From: Wenyingzhuangia sp039768865 | GTDB taxonomy: Bacteria; Bacteroidota; Bacteroidia; Flavobacteriales; Flavobacteriaceae | Assembly (NCBI RefSeq): GCF_039768865.1 | Contig: NZ_JBDMZQ010000130.1 | DNA length: 28,745 bases | Reading direction: 5' to 3' (one strand) | Part shown: in pieces, positions 1 through 7,394 of the stretch | Position numbering within the stretch: the first letter of the stretch is position 1 | Layout of the letters: each line of letters opens with the position of its first letter | Notes under the pieces: model-generated | The model's input: the letters and a program-made list of their open reading frames with translations, nothing else | What the model was told of the DNA's origin: nothing | Database searches by the model: none | Translations under genes and position numbers: made by a program

Positions 1-722
1 GGGTCATCAGGATGAATACACATCAAGACTCCAGCTTTTTCGGCTGAAGGTATAATTTCTGACAAAAATGAGAATAAGTTCTCTTTTAATTCTTTTGGAC
101 CTACATCTTTGTAGGTGGCTAAAATAGTGTTGAATTCTTCTAGCGTATAACCTTCTTCAGCTCCTGGAAGTCCTGCGATGATGTTTCTGATGAGCTTTTT
201 TTGGTCTTCACCCGTAGCATTCTCTAAATACTTTGCTGCAGCTTCTTTTTGAGAATCTGTGTACTCATTTTCGGCACCTGGACGTTTTAATAAAAAAAGT
301 TCGAAAGCAGCAAAAGCAGCCGCTTCAAATCTCAAAGCTGTTGAGTGGTCATCAACTTCATAATCAAGGTTTGTTCTTGTCCAATCTAGCACTGGCATAA
401 AGTTATAACACACAATATCAATACCACATGCTCCTAAATTTAAAAGCGTTTTTTTGTAATTCTCAATGTATGTTTTATAGTTTCCCGACTTGGTTTTTAT
501 ACTTTCATGGATAGGCACACTCTCCACAACAGACCATGTTAAGCCTACACTTTCAATTTCTAATTTTCTCTGCTGAATGTCAGAAATTGTCCAAGTCTCA
601 CCATTTGGAACATGGTGTAAAGCAGATACAATACCCGTAGCACCAGACTGCTTAATATCTAATAAGGAAACAGGGTCGTTTGGACCATACCATCTCCATG
701 TTTGTTCTAACTGTAAATTCAT
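1..722 (-). CDS. uxuA: Mannonate dehydratase UxuA, 3' end beyond the window
   Basis: Dehydrates D-mannonate to 2-keto-3-deoxy-D-gluconate in the cytoplasmic glucuronate pathway. About 240 of the family's roughly 390 residues are visible; the C-terminal part is off the left edge. Family signatures seen are WRWYGPNDPV at residues 9-18, SALHHVPNGE at about 33-42, CYNFMPVLDW at 105-114, and an IHPDDP motif at the cut edge, where the family carries a metal-binding histidine. The start is the ATG at 722, only 12 bases after the stop of the upstream oxidoreductase, so the two are probably one transcript read right to left. The pair would carry out the two consecutive steps fructuronate to mannonate to ketodeoxygluconate. 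Identification is firm; the missing end cannot be judged. Confidence 0.95.
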   Translation of the reverse strand, partial: MNLQLEQTWRWYGPNDPVSLLDIKQSGATGIVSALHHVPNGETWTISDIQQRKLEIESVGLTWSVVESVPIHESIKTKSGNYKTYIENYKKTLLNLGACGIDIVCYNFMPVLDWTRTNLDYEVDDHSTALRFEAAAFAAFELFLLKRPGAENEYTDSQKEAAAKYLENATGEDQKKLIRNIIAGLPGAEEGYTLEEFNTILATYKDVGPKELKENLFSFLSEIIPSAEKAGVLMCIHPDD

Positions 723-734
723 ATCTTATTTTTT

Positions 735-1562
735 TTATACCCCACTATACGCTGAAAAACCACCATCAATTGGAACTACGACTCCTGTTACAAATTTGGA
801 ACCTTCACCACATAGCCATAAAGTAGTACCGACCAAATCTTCTGGCACCCCATATCTACTCATTGGTGTTTGATCAATAATTTGTTGACCTCGCTTGGTT
901 AAACTCCCGTCAGTGTTAGTTAACAACGTTCTATTTTGATCCGTTAAGAAAAAACCTGGCGCCAACGCATTAACACGAACACCAACTTTAGAAAAGTGTA
1001 CCGCCAACCATTGAGTAAAATTAGATACCGCAGCTTTTGCTCCACTATATGCTGGAATTTTAGTTAATGGTGTAAAAGCGTTCATAGACGATATATTCAA
1101 GACACTACAGCCTTCACGACCCACCATATCCTCTGCAAATACTTGGGTAGGAATCAGGGTTCCTAAGAAATTAAGATTAAAGGTAAACTCGATACCCTTT
1201 GGGTCTAAATCGAAAAAAGTTTTAAAACCTTCTGTTTCGTTATTTAAATCTTCTAACTCAAGAAATGGATTCGAGGTCGTCCCCAAAGGATGATTACCCC
1301 CTGCACCGTTAATTAAAATGTCAACGTTGCCAAAGGCGTCATTGATGACCTTTTTTGAAGCCATTAAAGAAGCTTTCTCCAAAACATTTGCTTCCACTCC
1401 AATAGCATTCCCACCATTTTTATTGATCGTATCCGCTACTTTGTCCGCAGCTTCTTTTTTCAAATCTAATACTGCAATTTTGTGTCCTTTTTCAGCCAAA
1501 GCTTCAGCTAAAGTACTACACAAAACCCCACCTGCACCTGTTAATACAACGGTTTTACTCAT
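735..1562 (-). CDS. SDR-family D-mannonate oxidoreductase (fructuronate reductase)
   Basis: A 275-residue short-chain dehydrogenase/reductase, cytoplasmic. An N-terminal Rossmann nucleotide site starts at T8-G9. Asp33 at the end of the second strand suggests NAD(H) over NADP(H). NGAGG lies at 85-89, the catalytic serine is S159, and the YxxxK pair is Y172/K176. The C-terminal PIDGGFSAYSGV resembles the SDR mannonate oxidoreductases found beside uxuA in Bacteroidetes, and uxuA follows 12 bases downstream, so reduction of D-fructuronate to D-mannonate is the best call. The substrate rests on family resemblance and context. The Rossmann glycine motif reads TGAGGVLC: its last position, normally Gly, is Cys15. 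This protein is unrelated to the long-chain UxuB of E. coli, so I give no gene symbol. Confidence 0.85.
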   Translation of the reverse strand: MSKTVVLTGAGGVLCSTLAEALAEKGHKIAVLDLKKEAADKVADTINKNGGNAIGVEANVLEKASLMASKKVINDAFGNVDILINGAGGNHPLGTTSNPFLELEDLNNETEGFKTFFDLDPKGIEFTFNLNFLGTLIPTQVFAEDMVGREGCSVLNISSMNAFTPLTKIPAYSGAKAAVSNFTQWLAVHFSKVGVRVNALAPGFFLTDQNRTLLTNTDGSLTKRGQQIIDQTPMSRYGVPEDLVGTTLWLCGEGSKFVTGVVVPIDGGFSAYSGV

Positions 1563-1590
1563 TTGTTTGATTTTTAATAATATATATTTA

Positions 1591-1598
1591 CAAAAATA
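1591..1598 (-). promoter_or_regulatory. Flavobacterial -7 box for the uronate operon
   Basis: On the minus strand the sequence is TATTTTTG, a full match to the TAnnTTTG -7 element of Bacteroidetes housekeeping promoters, 28 bases before the oxidoreductase start. I see no good TTG -33 element at the usual 17-23 base distance, so the promoter may be weak or activator-dependent. Confidence 0.5.
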
Positions 1599-1630
1599 GT
1601 TTTTTTATCTAAAAATTCTATCCTGTCCTG

Positions 1631-1667
1631 TTATGCTTTCATAGATAAAAAATATTATAGAGCATAA
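1631..1667. repeat. Interrupted inverted repeat upstream of the uronate operon
   Basis: TTATGCT (1631-1637) is exactly complementary to AGCATAA (1661-1667), with 23 bases between the arms. It lies 33 to 70 bases upstream of the -7 box of the uronate operon and about 50 bases beyond the end of the permease gene. It could be a regulator site for the former or a weak hairpin after the latter. Seven paired bases in AT-rich DNA can arise by chance. Confidence 0.25.
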
Positions 1668-1717
1668 GGACTTCTAAACAATTAGATCAAGGTATTAAAT
1701 GGAGGTATTCTAAAAAA

Positions 1718-2557
1718 TTACTTTCTACTTTTTAAATATAGATTATAAATCAAACCGAAAACAATCAACAATACTCCTATTAGTGAAGCTAAACTATAGA
1801 TTTCTCCAAACCAAAAAACACCAATTAAAAGCATAAAAACTACTTCTAAATATTTTAAGGGCGCCACAATGTTAGTTTCTGAAAACTGAAGTGCTTTCGT
1901 TAAATATAGCTGACCTACGTACCCAAAAAAACCTATACTTAGCAATAAAATCCATTCCTTTAAATCTGGAGACTTCCAATGACCTATAGACATCAATCCT
2001 CCAAAAACAAATGCCATGACCATAAAATAATTGATAATTACTAATGGATTTTCTGAATCTCCTATTTTACGAATGATTACAAAAATCAAACCTAAAAAGA
2101 TAGCAGATATAATAGCGAAAAATAGCCCTATGGTCTTGATGTCAACACCAAATCCTTTAATAATTAACACTCCTGAAAATGCTATTAAAAATAAAATCCA
2201 TTGCACTGGTTTGATTTCCTCTTTTAAAAAAATCGCTGCGAAAATCGCTGCGAAAATAGGTGAAGTATACCTTAAGGAAACAGCAGCACCCAGTGTAAGG
2301 TAGTTCAAAGCATGAAAAAAACAAGTTAAAGAAATGACTCCTGCTACACCTCTTAAAATCAACCATTTTTTTTGTTTTCCTAATATCGGAGTTTTAGATT
2401 TTATAATCAAAGGGATTGTAAAACACAAAGTCCCTATCGACCTAAAAAAAACAATCTGATATGCACCAAAATCATTGACATATTTTACCACAGTAGTCAT
2501 TAAAGAAAAAGCAATGACACTGAATATCATGTAAAAAATGGCTTTGGAATTTTTCAT
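1718..2557 (-). CDS. DMT-superfamily permease (EamA family), substrate unknown
   Basis: A 279-residue integral inner-membrane protein with about ten hydrophobic helices in two similar EamA halves, as in RhaT/YdcZ/RarD-type drug/metabolite transporters. The first half runs to about residue 135 and the second to about 275; each ends in a hydrophobic helix followed by basic residues (the protein ends YLKSRK). Length is normal for the family. The substrate cannot be read from sequence. Neighbours on either side are uronate genes and trigger factor; both are separated by regulatory gaps, so context gives little help. A perfect 12-base tandem repeat at 2229-2257 encodes AAIFAAIF inside a helix of the first half. 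Start is the ATG at 2557, giving a short basic N-terminus (MKNSK) before helix 1. Confidence 0.85.
   Translation of the reverse strand: MKNSKAIFYMIFSVIAFSLMTTVVKYVNDFGAYQIVFFRSIGTLCFTIPLIIKSKTPILGKQKKWLILRGVAGVISLTCFFHALNYLTLGAAVSLRYTSPIFAAIFAAIFLKEEIKPVQWILFLIAFSGVLIIKGFGVDIKTIGLFFAIISAIFLGLIFVIIRKIGDSENPLVIINYFMVMAFVFGGLMSIGHWKSPDLKEWILLLSIGFFGYVGQLYLTKALQFSETNIVAPLKYLEVVFMLLIGVFWFGEIYSLASLIGVLLIVFGLIYNLYLKSRK
2229..2257. repeat. 12-base perfect tandem repeat inside the permease gene
   Basis: The unit AAAATCGCTGCG occurs twice in tandem (2229-2240, 2241-2252) and is followed by AAAAT, a partial third copy. It is in frame and adds a four-residue unit (Ala-Ala-Ile-Phe) to a transmembrane helix. 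Confidence 0.9.
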
Positions 2558-2677
2558 AAAATTTTAACTATTGTCAATACTTGATCTTGTAAAAGTAATC
2601 TTTAAATTCTGACGCAGGGCTAACACCAATTACATATTATTTGCGAGGGTAGAAATTATACCGTAACCTCAATCCAT

Positions 2678-2714
2678 AAAAAAACGTCTCATAAACCATA
2701 TGAGACGTTTTTTT
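2678..2714 (-). terminator. Intrinsic terminator after trigger factor
   Basis: A perfect hairpin with a 16-base-pair stem and a 5-base loop. The core GTCTCAT/ATGAGAC is flanked by A and T runs on both sides, so it could work in either direction. It lies 17 bases after the trigger factor stop and separates that gene from the permease gene. Confidence 0.92.
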
Positions 2715-2730
2715 ATTTAAAGACGGCAAC

Positions 2731-4050
2731 TTATTTATATACTTCTTTAACAAAGTCTTCATAAGTTACTTCTTTCTCGTCAAAAGAAATCTTCTCTTTA
2801 TATACAGCTAGTAATTTCGTACTAATTAATTGCGTTTGTAATCGCTTTGCTTCATCTTGGTTTTGTAATACTCGCATTGCAATATCCTCTAACTCCTTAT
2901 CTTCTGGATTTGCTTGACCAAACTGAGCCATCTGCTGCTTTATAAACCCAATAGCATAGTCTTTTAATTCTTGGAAATCAACTTTTACATCGTTATCCAT
3001 CATTACTTTACCTTCAATTAACTGGTAACGTAAACCCTTTTCAGACTTTTCATATTCAGCAACAGCTTCTTCTGGTGTTAATGGCTTTTCTCCAGAAGTT
3101 CCCAACCATTTGATCAAAAACTCTTTAGGCAAGTCAAATTTTGTTTTTTCTATCAAATTTTCAGTGATAGCATTCAACAGATGCTGATCTGCTTGCTGCA
3201 AAAATTGCCCTTCTGCATCTTCTTTTATTTTATTTCTTAACTCTGTTACCGAAGAAACTACTCCTTCACCAAAAATCTTATCAAAAAACGCTTGATCTAA
3301 TTCCGAAGGTTCAGTAAAAGAAATTTCTTCTACTTTAAAAGTCAATGGAATTGCCAAACCATCTACCTCCTCAACTTTTAACCCAATAGAGGTTGCTAGT
3401 TTTGTGTCTTCGTTAAACAAGTTTTTAGACTTTAACGTTAATACATCTTCAACCTTAGATCCTAAAAATTTCTTTGCGTTTAACTTTCCTTTTATGTCTC
3501 CTAAAACAACTGATGCTTTAGTTTCGATTCCTTCGTCTTCATTGATAAATATTCCGGATATAGTTGAGTTTTCAGAAACCTCATCCTGTGGGATTACATT
3601 TCCAAAGCGATTTTGCAAATTTTCAACTTCTTTATCAATCAACTCATCATTAGCAATAATGTTATATTTTTTAACTTTAGTCTTCGCCAAGTTAACCTTT
3701 ATATCAGGAGCTAAACCTAATTCAAATTCAAAGGAGAAGTTTTCAGTATCCCAATTGAATTCTCCATCCATTTTTGGCAATGGATTTCCAAGTATGTCTA
3801 ATTTCTCTTCGGTTAAGTAATTGTTTAGAGATTCTTGCAATAATTTATTTACTTCATCAACCATTACTGATTTTCCATACTGCTTTTTAACCAATCCCAT
3901 TGGTACTTGACCTTGTCTAAATCCAGGGATATTTGCTTTTTTACGATAATCCTTTAATACCGAAGCCACTCTTTCTTGATAATCCTCAGTTGTAATATCA
4001 ACTTTAACTACTGCATTTAATGCATCGATATTCTCTTTAGTAATGTTCAT
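2731..4050 (-). CDS. tig: Trigger factor, ribosome-associated chaperone
   Basis: A 439-residue chaperone that meets nascent chains at the ribosome exit tunnel. The N-terminal ribosome-docking domain (about 1-115) holds the signature loop GFRQGQVP at 43-50. The middle (about 150-245) sits where the FKBP-like prolyl isomerase domain normally lies, but it lacks the DGxxFxGG and FIPGFE-like motifs of active FKBP domains, so isomerase activity is doubtful. The helical C-terminal chaperone arms fill about 250-439. Length is close to the usual 430-450. Start is the ATG at 4050, about 38 bases after a good -7 box. It follows pdxJ and the hydrolase on the same strand with no terminator between, so it may be read both from its own promoter and from theirs. 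The identification is secure. Confidence 0.95.
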   Translation of the reverse strand: MNITKENIDALNAVVKVDITTEDYQERVASVLKDYRKKANIPGFRQGQVPMGLVKKQYGKSVMVDEVNKLLQESLNNYLTEEKLDILGNPLPKMDGEFNWDTENFSFEFELGLAPDIKVNLAKTKVKKYNIIANDELIDKEVENLQNRFGNVIPQDEVSENSTISGIFINEDEGIETKASVVLGDIKGKLNAKKFLGSKVEDVLTLKSKNLFNEDTKLATSIGLKVEEVDGLAIPLTFKVEEISFTEPSELDQAFFDKIFGEGVVSSVTELRNKIKEDAEGQFLQQADQHLLNAITENLIEKTKFDLPKEFLIKWLGTSGEKPLTPEEAVAEYEKSEKGLRYQLIEGKVMMDNDVKVDFQELKDYAIGFIKQQMAQFGQANPEDKELEDIAMRVLQNQDEAKRLQTQLISTKLLAVYKEKISFDEKEVTYEDFVKEVYK

Positions 4051-4087
4051 TTGACTATTTTATTTAAAATCTCTTAAAAATTGGCTG

Positions 4088-4117
4088 CAAAAATACGTTT
4101 TTTTTGTGAAGTAACAA
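4088..4117 (-). promoter_or_regulatory. Flavobacterial promoter of trigger factor
   Basis: Read on the minus strand: TTG (4115-4117), 19 bases, then TATTTTTG (4088-4095). Both elements and the spacing fit the Bacteroidetes -33/-7 consensus. The start codon is 38 bases downstream. Confidence 0.75.
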
Positions 4118-4146
4118 AAGTCATAATCAATTCATGCTCAATTACT

Positions 4147-4926
4147 TTAATTATTAACCTCCTGTTTTATGAAGGCGTTCAACCTGTTGAAGAAGTCTAT
4201 AGGGTTCTCTGCATGTAACCAGTGTCCAGAGTTGGATATGGTTTCTATTTTGGCTCTTTCAAAATGTGCTGAAATTAGGGCTTGATCCTCATCTAGTATA
4301 TAGTCAGAATTTTGACCCCTCAAGAACAAAACCTCTCCATCATAAGTAGTGTAAGGTGGCAATGCTTTTCCCACTTCAGAATTGTTTTCTGTCAGACTTT
4401 GCAAGTTGAACCGAAAATCCATTTCTGTTTTTGTCTTTCTGTATACGTTTTTTAATAAAAATTGTCGAACACCTTCCTCAGGAATACTTTCCTTTAAGAT
4501 AGCATCCACTTCAGTTCTTAACTTTAATTCGGAAAACCTCACGCTGTTTAACGCATTGATGATTGTTTGATGATGGGGTTCATAATATTTTGGGGCAATA
4601 TCGACCACAATCAACTTCTCTACTAATTCTGGAAATTCAACGGCAAACAACATTGCTGTTTTCCCTCCCATTGAATGACCCAAAACAATAGCTTTCTGTA
4701 TTTGTTTTTCCTCAAAATAATATTTCAAATCCTCCACCATCAACTCATAACTGAAGTCTTCCGTGTGAAAACTTCTTCCATGATTGCGCTGATCAACCAC
4801 ATGAACTTCTGAGTCTAAAGCCAATTTAGTTGCGTGTGACTTCCAATTGTCTCCCATACCAAAATACCCGTGAAGAATAACAATTGGAAATCCTGAACCC
4901 ATAATGTTTGAGTGTAGTAATTCCAT
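4147..4926 (-). CDS. Alpha/beta-fold hydrolase of the YbfF esterase type
   Basis: A 259-residue soluble hydrolase with no signal peptide. The oxyanion region HG is at 19-20 (LHGYFGMGDNW), the nucleophile is Ser85 in GHSMGG (83-88), and the catalytic histidine is His235 in SGHWLHAENP. The motif VVDQRNHGRS at about 43-52 is typical of YbfF-like acyl esterases. Family members cleave acyl esters or thioesters in vitro; the physiological substrate is unknown. Its start codon shares one base with the pdxJ stop, which implies translational coupling. It should therefore be made with the vitamin B6 enzyme, though no biochemical link between the two is evident. The start at 4926 is fixed by that overlap and by the conserved N-terminal strand. 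Confidence 0.85.
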   Translation of the reverse strand: MELLHSNIMGSGFPIVILHGYFGMGDNWKSHATKLALDSEVHVVDQRNHGRSFHTEDFSYELMVEDLKYYFEEKQIQKAIVLGHSMGGKTAMLFAVEFPELVEKLIVVDIAPKYYEPHHQTIINALNSVRFSELKLRTEVDAILKESIPEEGVRQFLLKNVYRKTKTEMDFRFNLQSLTENNSEVGKALPPYTTYDGEVLFLRGQNSDYILDEDQALISAHFERAKIETISNSGHWLHAENPIDFFNRLNAFIKQEVNN

Positions 4927-5651
4927 TATAATACGTCCTGTAATTTATACAAATACATGTTAACAACATTTTGCAACCCATAATAAAGAGCTTCAGAGAT
5001 CAAAGCGTGACCTATCGATACCTCGGCAAGCTCGGGTATGTTTTTTGCAAAAAAATTGATGTTTTTTAAACTCAAATCATGACCTGCATTTACGCCCATC
5101 CCTAACTGATTTGCTAACTTTGCGGCTTCGGCATATTCAGTAATCACGCCTTTGTTCCCTTTGCCATATTCTAGAGCAAACTTTTCAGTATACAATTCTA
5201 CTCTATCTGCTCCTGTTGTAGCTGCTGCTTCAATAAGGTTTGGGTTCCCAGTATCAATAAAAATAGAGGTTCTAATACCTGCTTCTTTAAATTCTGTGAT
5301 GACATCCTTTAAGAAAGATTGGTGTGTAATGGTATCCCAGCCTGCGTCAGAAGTTATATTATCATCCCCATCAGGTACAAGAGTGACTTGCGCAGGAAGT
5401 GTATCCAGGACTAATTTTTTGAATTTTGGTATTGGATTTCCCTCAATGTTAAGTTCGGTTGTTACAGTTTCTTTCAAATCGAAAGCGTCTTGATAACGAA
5501 TATGTCGTTCATCTGGTCTTGGATGAATCGTAATTCCTTGACCCCCAAACGCTTCAATATCTTTGGCCACTTGCACTAAATTAGGAACATCTCCTCCTCT
5601 AGAATTTCTCAATGTGGCTATTTTATTTACATTTACACTTAATACCGCCAT
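4926..5651 (-). CDS. pdxJ: Pyridoxine 5'-phosphate synthase PdxJ
   Basis: Condenses 1-deoxy-D-xylulose 5-phosphate with 3-amino-1-hydroxyacetone phosphate to pyridoxine 5'-phosphate, the last ring-forming step of DXP-dependent vitamin B6 synthesis, in the cytoplasm. The 241-residue length is standard. Conserved features are VNVNKIATLRNSRGG at the N-terminus, His43 and Arg45 in the HPRPDERHI loop (equivalent to E. coli His45/Arg47), VTLVPD in the core, and NAGHDL, which carries the second catalytic histidine. It is the first gene of a minus-strand run with the overlapping hydrolase. It diverges from the CBS-domain gene across a 73-base gap that holds its promoter. Confidence 0.96.
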   Translation of the reverse strand: MAVLSVNVNKIATLRNSRGGDVPNLVQVAKDIEAFGGQGITIHPRPDERHIRYQDAFDLKETVTTELNIEGNPIPKFKKLVLDTLPAQVTLVPDGDDNITSDAGWDTITHQSFLKDVITEFKEAGIRTSIFIDTGNPNLIEAAATTGADRVELYTEKFALEYGKGNKGVITEYAEAAKLANQLGMGVNAGHDLSLKNINFFAKNIPELAEVSIGHALISEALYYGLQNVVNMYLYKLQDVL

Positions 5652-5670
5652 GTTCTATAATTTTAGGATA

Positions 5671-5704
5671 CAAAAATATTCAAAATAGGACGAATATCTA
5701 ACAA
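5671..5704 (-). promoter_or_regulatory. Flavobacterial promoter of pdxJ
   Basis: On the minus strand: TTG (5702-5704), 23 bases, then TATTTTTG (5671-5678), 20 bases before the start codon. The -7 box is a full match; the spacing is at the long end of the accepted range. The leader would be only about 14 bases. Confidence 0.6.
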
Positions 5705-5724
5705 TTTTTATCAAATTGCATTAT

Positions 5725-6384
5725 ATGGAACTCTTCAATGAAATCTCACAGAAAAAAATATTTATAACCGCCCAACAGACCATAAATGAAGTTCTTCAAG
5801 TTTTTGATACGCTTTTATTTTCTAGTGTTCCAATAGTTAAAAACAAGAAGCTAGTCGGGATGGTCTCTAAAGAAGATTTAAGCCTTATCGAAGACGGCGA
5901 ACAAAAGATTGCTGACTTAGAATATTTATACAACTTTTACTATGCAAAACAAAAAGACACACTACTTGAAGTAATTTCTTCTTTTGTAACTAACAATACT
6001 GATGTTTTACCGATCATCGATGACGAAAACAATTATCTTGGTTTTTTAAACCTTCATGACACCTTAGACTCTTTTGCAGACACTGACTTTTTGAAAGTTG
6101 AAGGGAACACATTATTACTACAAAAAAACACTAGTGAATATAGTTTTTCTGAAATTTGTCAAATAACAGAATCTCAAAACAACAGAATATTAGGTTGTTT
6201 TGTCTTGCAAAGCAATGAAGAAAAAACTACAATTGTAATAAAAGTGAAATCTAGAAATATAAATGAGCTTATTCAATCTTTTAGAAGATACAGTTACAAC
6301 ATCCTAAGTACCTCTTCAGAAGATTATCTTGTTGAACATTTAAAAAAACACTCTGAATACTTTATTAAATATTTAAACATCTAA
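5725..6384 (+). CDS. CBS-domain pair protein with a possible ACT-like tail (AcuB-like)
   Basis: A soluble protein of 219 residues. Two CBS motifs occupy roughly 5-60 (ending in VGMVSKEDL) and 65-120 (VLPIIDDENNYLGFLNL). CBS pairs usually bind adenosine nucleotides and act as sensors. The last third (about 130-200) has a strand-helix-strand pattern with EICQITESQNNRILG and VIKVKSRNINEL that looks like a degenerate ACT domain, the layout seen in AcuB-type proteins; this part is inference. I prefer the ATG at 5725 to the TTG three codons earlier. No catalytic domain is present, so a regulatory role is likely. nadK follows 26 bases downstream, which makes an NAD(P)- or adenylate-sensing role plausible but unproven. 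Confidence 0.75.
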   Translation: MELFNEISQKKIFITAQQTINEVLQVFDTLLFSSVPIVKNKKLVGMVSKEDLSLIEDGEQKIADLEYLYNFYYAKQKDTLLEVISSFVTNNTDVLPIIDDENNYLGFLNLHDTLDSFADTDFLKVEGNTLLLQKNTSEYSFSEICQITESQNNRILGCFVLQSNEEKTTIVIKVKSRNINELIQSFRRYSYNILSTSSEDYLVEHLKKHSEYFIKYLNI

Positions 6385-6389
6385 ATTTG
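6382..6389 (+). promoter_or_regulatory. Possible -7 box before nadK
   Basis: TAAATTTG matches TAnnTTTG and begins in the stop codon of the CBS gene, 21 bases before the nadK start. No TTG lies at the right distance upstream. It may be a secondary promoter inside the operon or a chance match. Confidence 0.3.
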
Positions 6390-6410
6390 CAACATCATTA
6401 AAGTTAAATT

Positions 6411-7319
6411 ATGAAAAAAGTAGCCATTTTTGGACAGGTATATAAATCTTCTCATGAGGTTTATGTATCTACATTGATCGATATTTTAAAGAACGAGAAA
6501 ATTTGTGTTTTCATAAACAATGACTACAAGGAATCTGTAACAAATAATGGACTCAAATTTTTAGATCATTTAGATACTTACAACGGGGACTCTGGCCTAG
6601 ACTCTTCATTTAACGCGCTCATCACCTTAGGAGGAGATGGAACCATACTGAGGGCTTTTAATCAGATTAAAGATTTGAATATCCCAGTGCTAGGAATTAA
6701 CTTAGGGCGATTAGGTTTTTTAGCCACCGTACAAAAAAAAGAAATCAACAAAGCCATTAAAGAGTTTCTCAAGGAAGACTACACCATTGATGAACGTACC
6801 ATGCTGAAAGTTTCTTACAAAGAAAGTGGATCTGAATTCACCAAACTTGGATATGCCTTAAACGATTTGACGATTACAAAAAAAGACACAAATTCTATGA
6901 TTGGTGTAGATGCATATCTAAACCATGACTATTTGACTACATACTGGGCAGATGGCGTCATTATTTCAACTCCTACAGGCTCTACAGGATATTCTTTAAG
7001 CTGCCAAGGACCAATTATTATGCCGAATACCAATAACTTTTTAATCACTCCTGTAGCACCACACAACTTGAACGCTAGACCTATCGTAATTTCTGATCAA
7101 ACTGAAATTAAATTAAAGGTTTTAAGAAGAGAAGATCAATTTTTAGCTTCTTTAGATTCTAGGGTAAGTGTTATGGACGTAGAAACAGAAATTATTGTGA
7201 CTAAAGCGCCACATACGGCTAAAATTATACTCCTTAAAAACCATACGTTTATCAACACGCTTAGAGATAAGTTACTTTGGGGGTATGATTCTAGAAATAA
7301 ACAGAATAATAGACAATAA
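6411..7319 (+). CDS. nadK: NAD kinase
   Basis: Phosphorylates NAD+ at the 2' position of the adenosine ribose to make NADP+, the only route to NADP in bacteria; cytoplasmic. Diagnostic motifs are GGDGT at 74-78, followed by INLGRLGFLA, then NDLTIT and the nucleotide-binding STPTGSTGYSLSCQGPI near residue 190. The 302-residue length is within the family range. The start ATG gives a conserved MKKVAIFG first strand. The last dozen residues (DSRNKQNNRQ) are polar and probably disordered. It lies between the CBS protein and the DUF6089 protein on the same strand and is probably part of the same transcript. Confidence 0.96.
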   Translation: MKKVAIFGQVYKSSHEVYVSTLIDILKNEKICVFINNDYKESVTNNGLKFLDHLDTYNGDSGLDSSFNALITLGGDGTILRAFNQIKDLNIPVLGINLGRLGFLATVQKKEINKAIKEFLKEDYTIDERTMLKVSYKESGSEFTKLGYALNDLTITKKDTNSMIGVDAYLNHDYLTTYWADGVIISTPTGSTGYSLSCQGPIIMPNTNNFLITPVAPHNLNARPIVISDQTEIKLKVLRREDQFLASLDSRVSVMDVETEIIVTKAPHTAKIILLKNHTFINTLRDKLLWGYDSRNKQNNRQ

Positions 7320-7367
7320 AATGATTGCATTATTAGTTATCTCTCTGTGATTTTATATCCATTTAAT

Positions 7368-7375
7368 TATATTTG
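7368..7375 (+). promoter_or_regulatory. -7 box upstream of the DUF6089 gene
   Basis: TATATTTG fully matches TAnnTTTG and ends 19 bases before the ATG at 7395. A transcript starting here could not include the upstream GTG at 7347, which supports the ATG as the true start. No clear TTG -33 element is seen. Confidence 0.45.
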
Positions 7376-7394
7376 CCAAGTTTTATTCTTTATT

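Noticed and set aside
3404..3820. A 138-residue plus-strand open frame inside the trigger factor gene
   Set aside because: It is antisense to a well-supported gene, has no recognisable motif and no promoter; its Ser/Phe-rich make-up is what the reverse of Lys/Glu codons gives.
7347..7394. GTG start for the DUF6089 protein
   Set aside because: It would put 16 residues before a proper signal peptide, and the -7 box at 7368-7375 lies downstream of that GTG.
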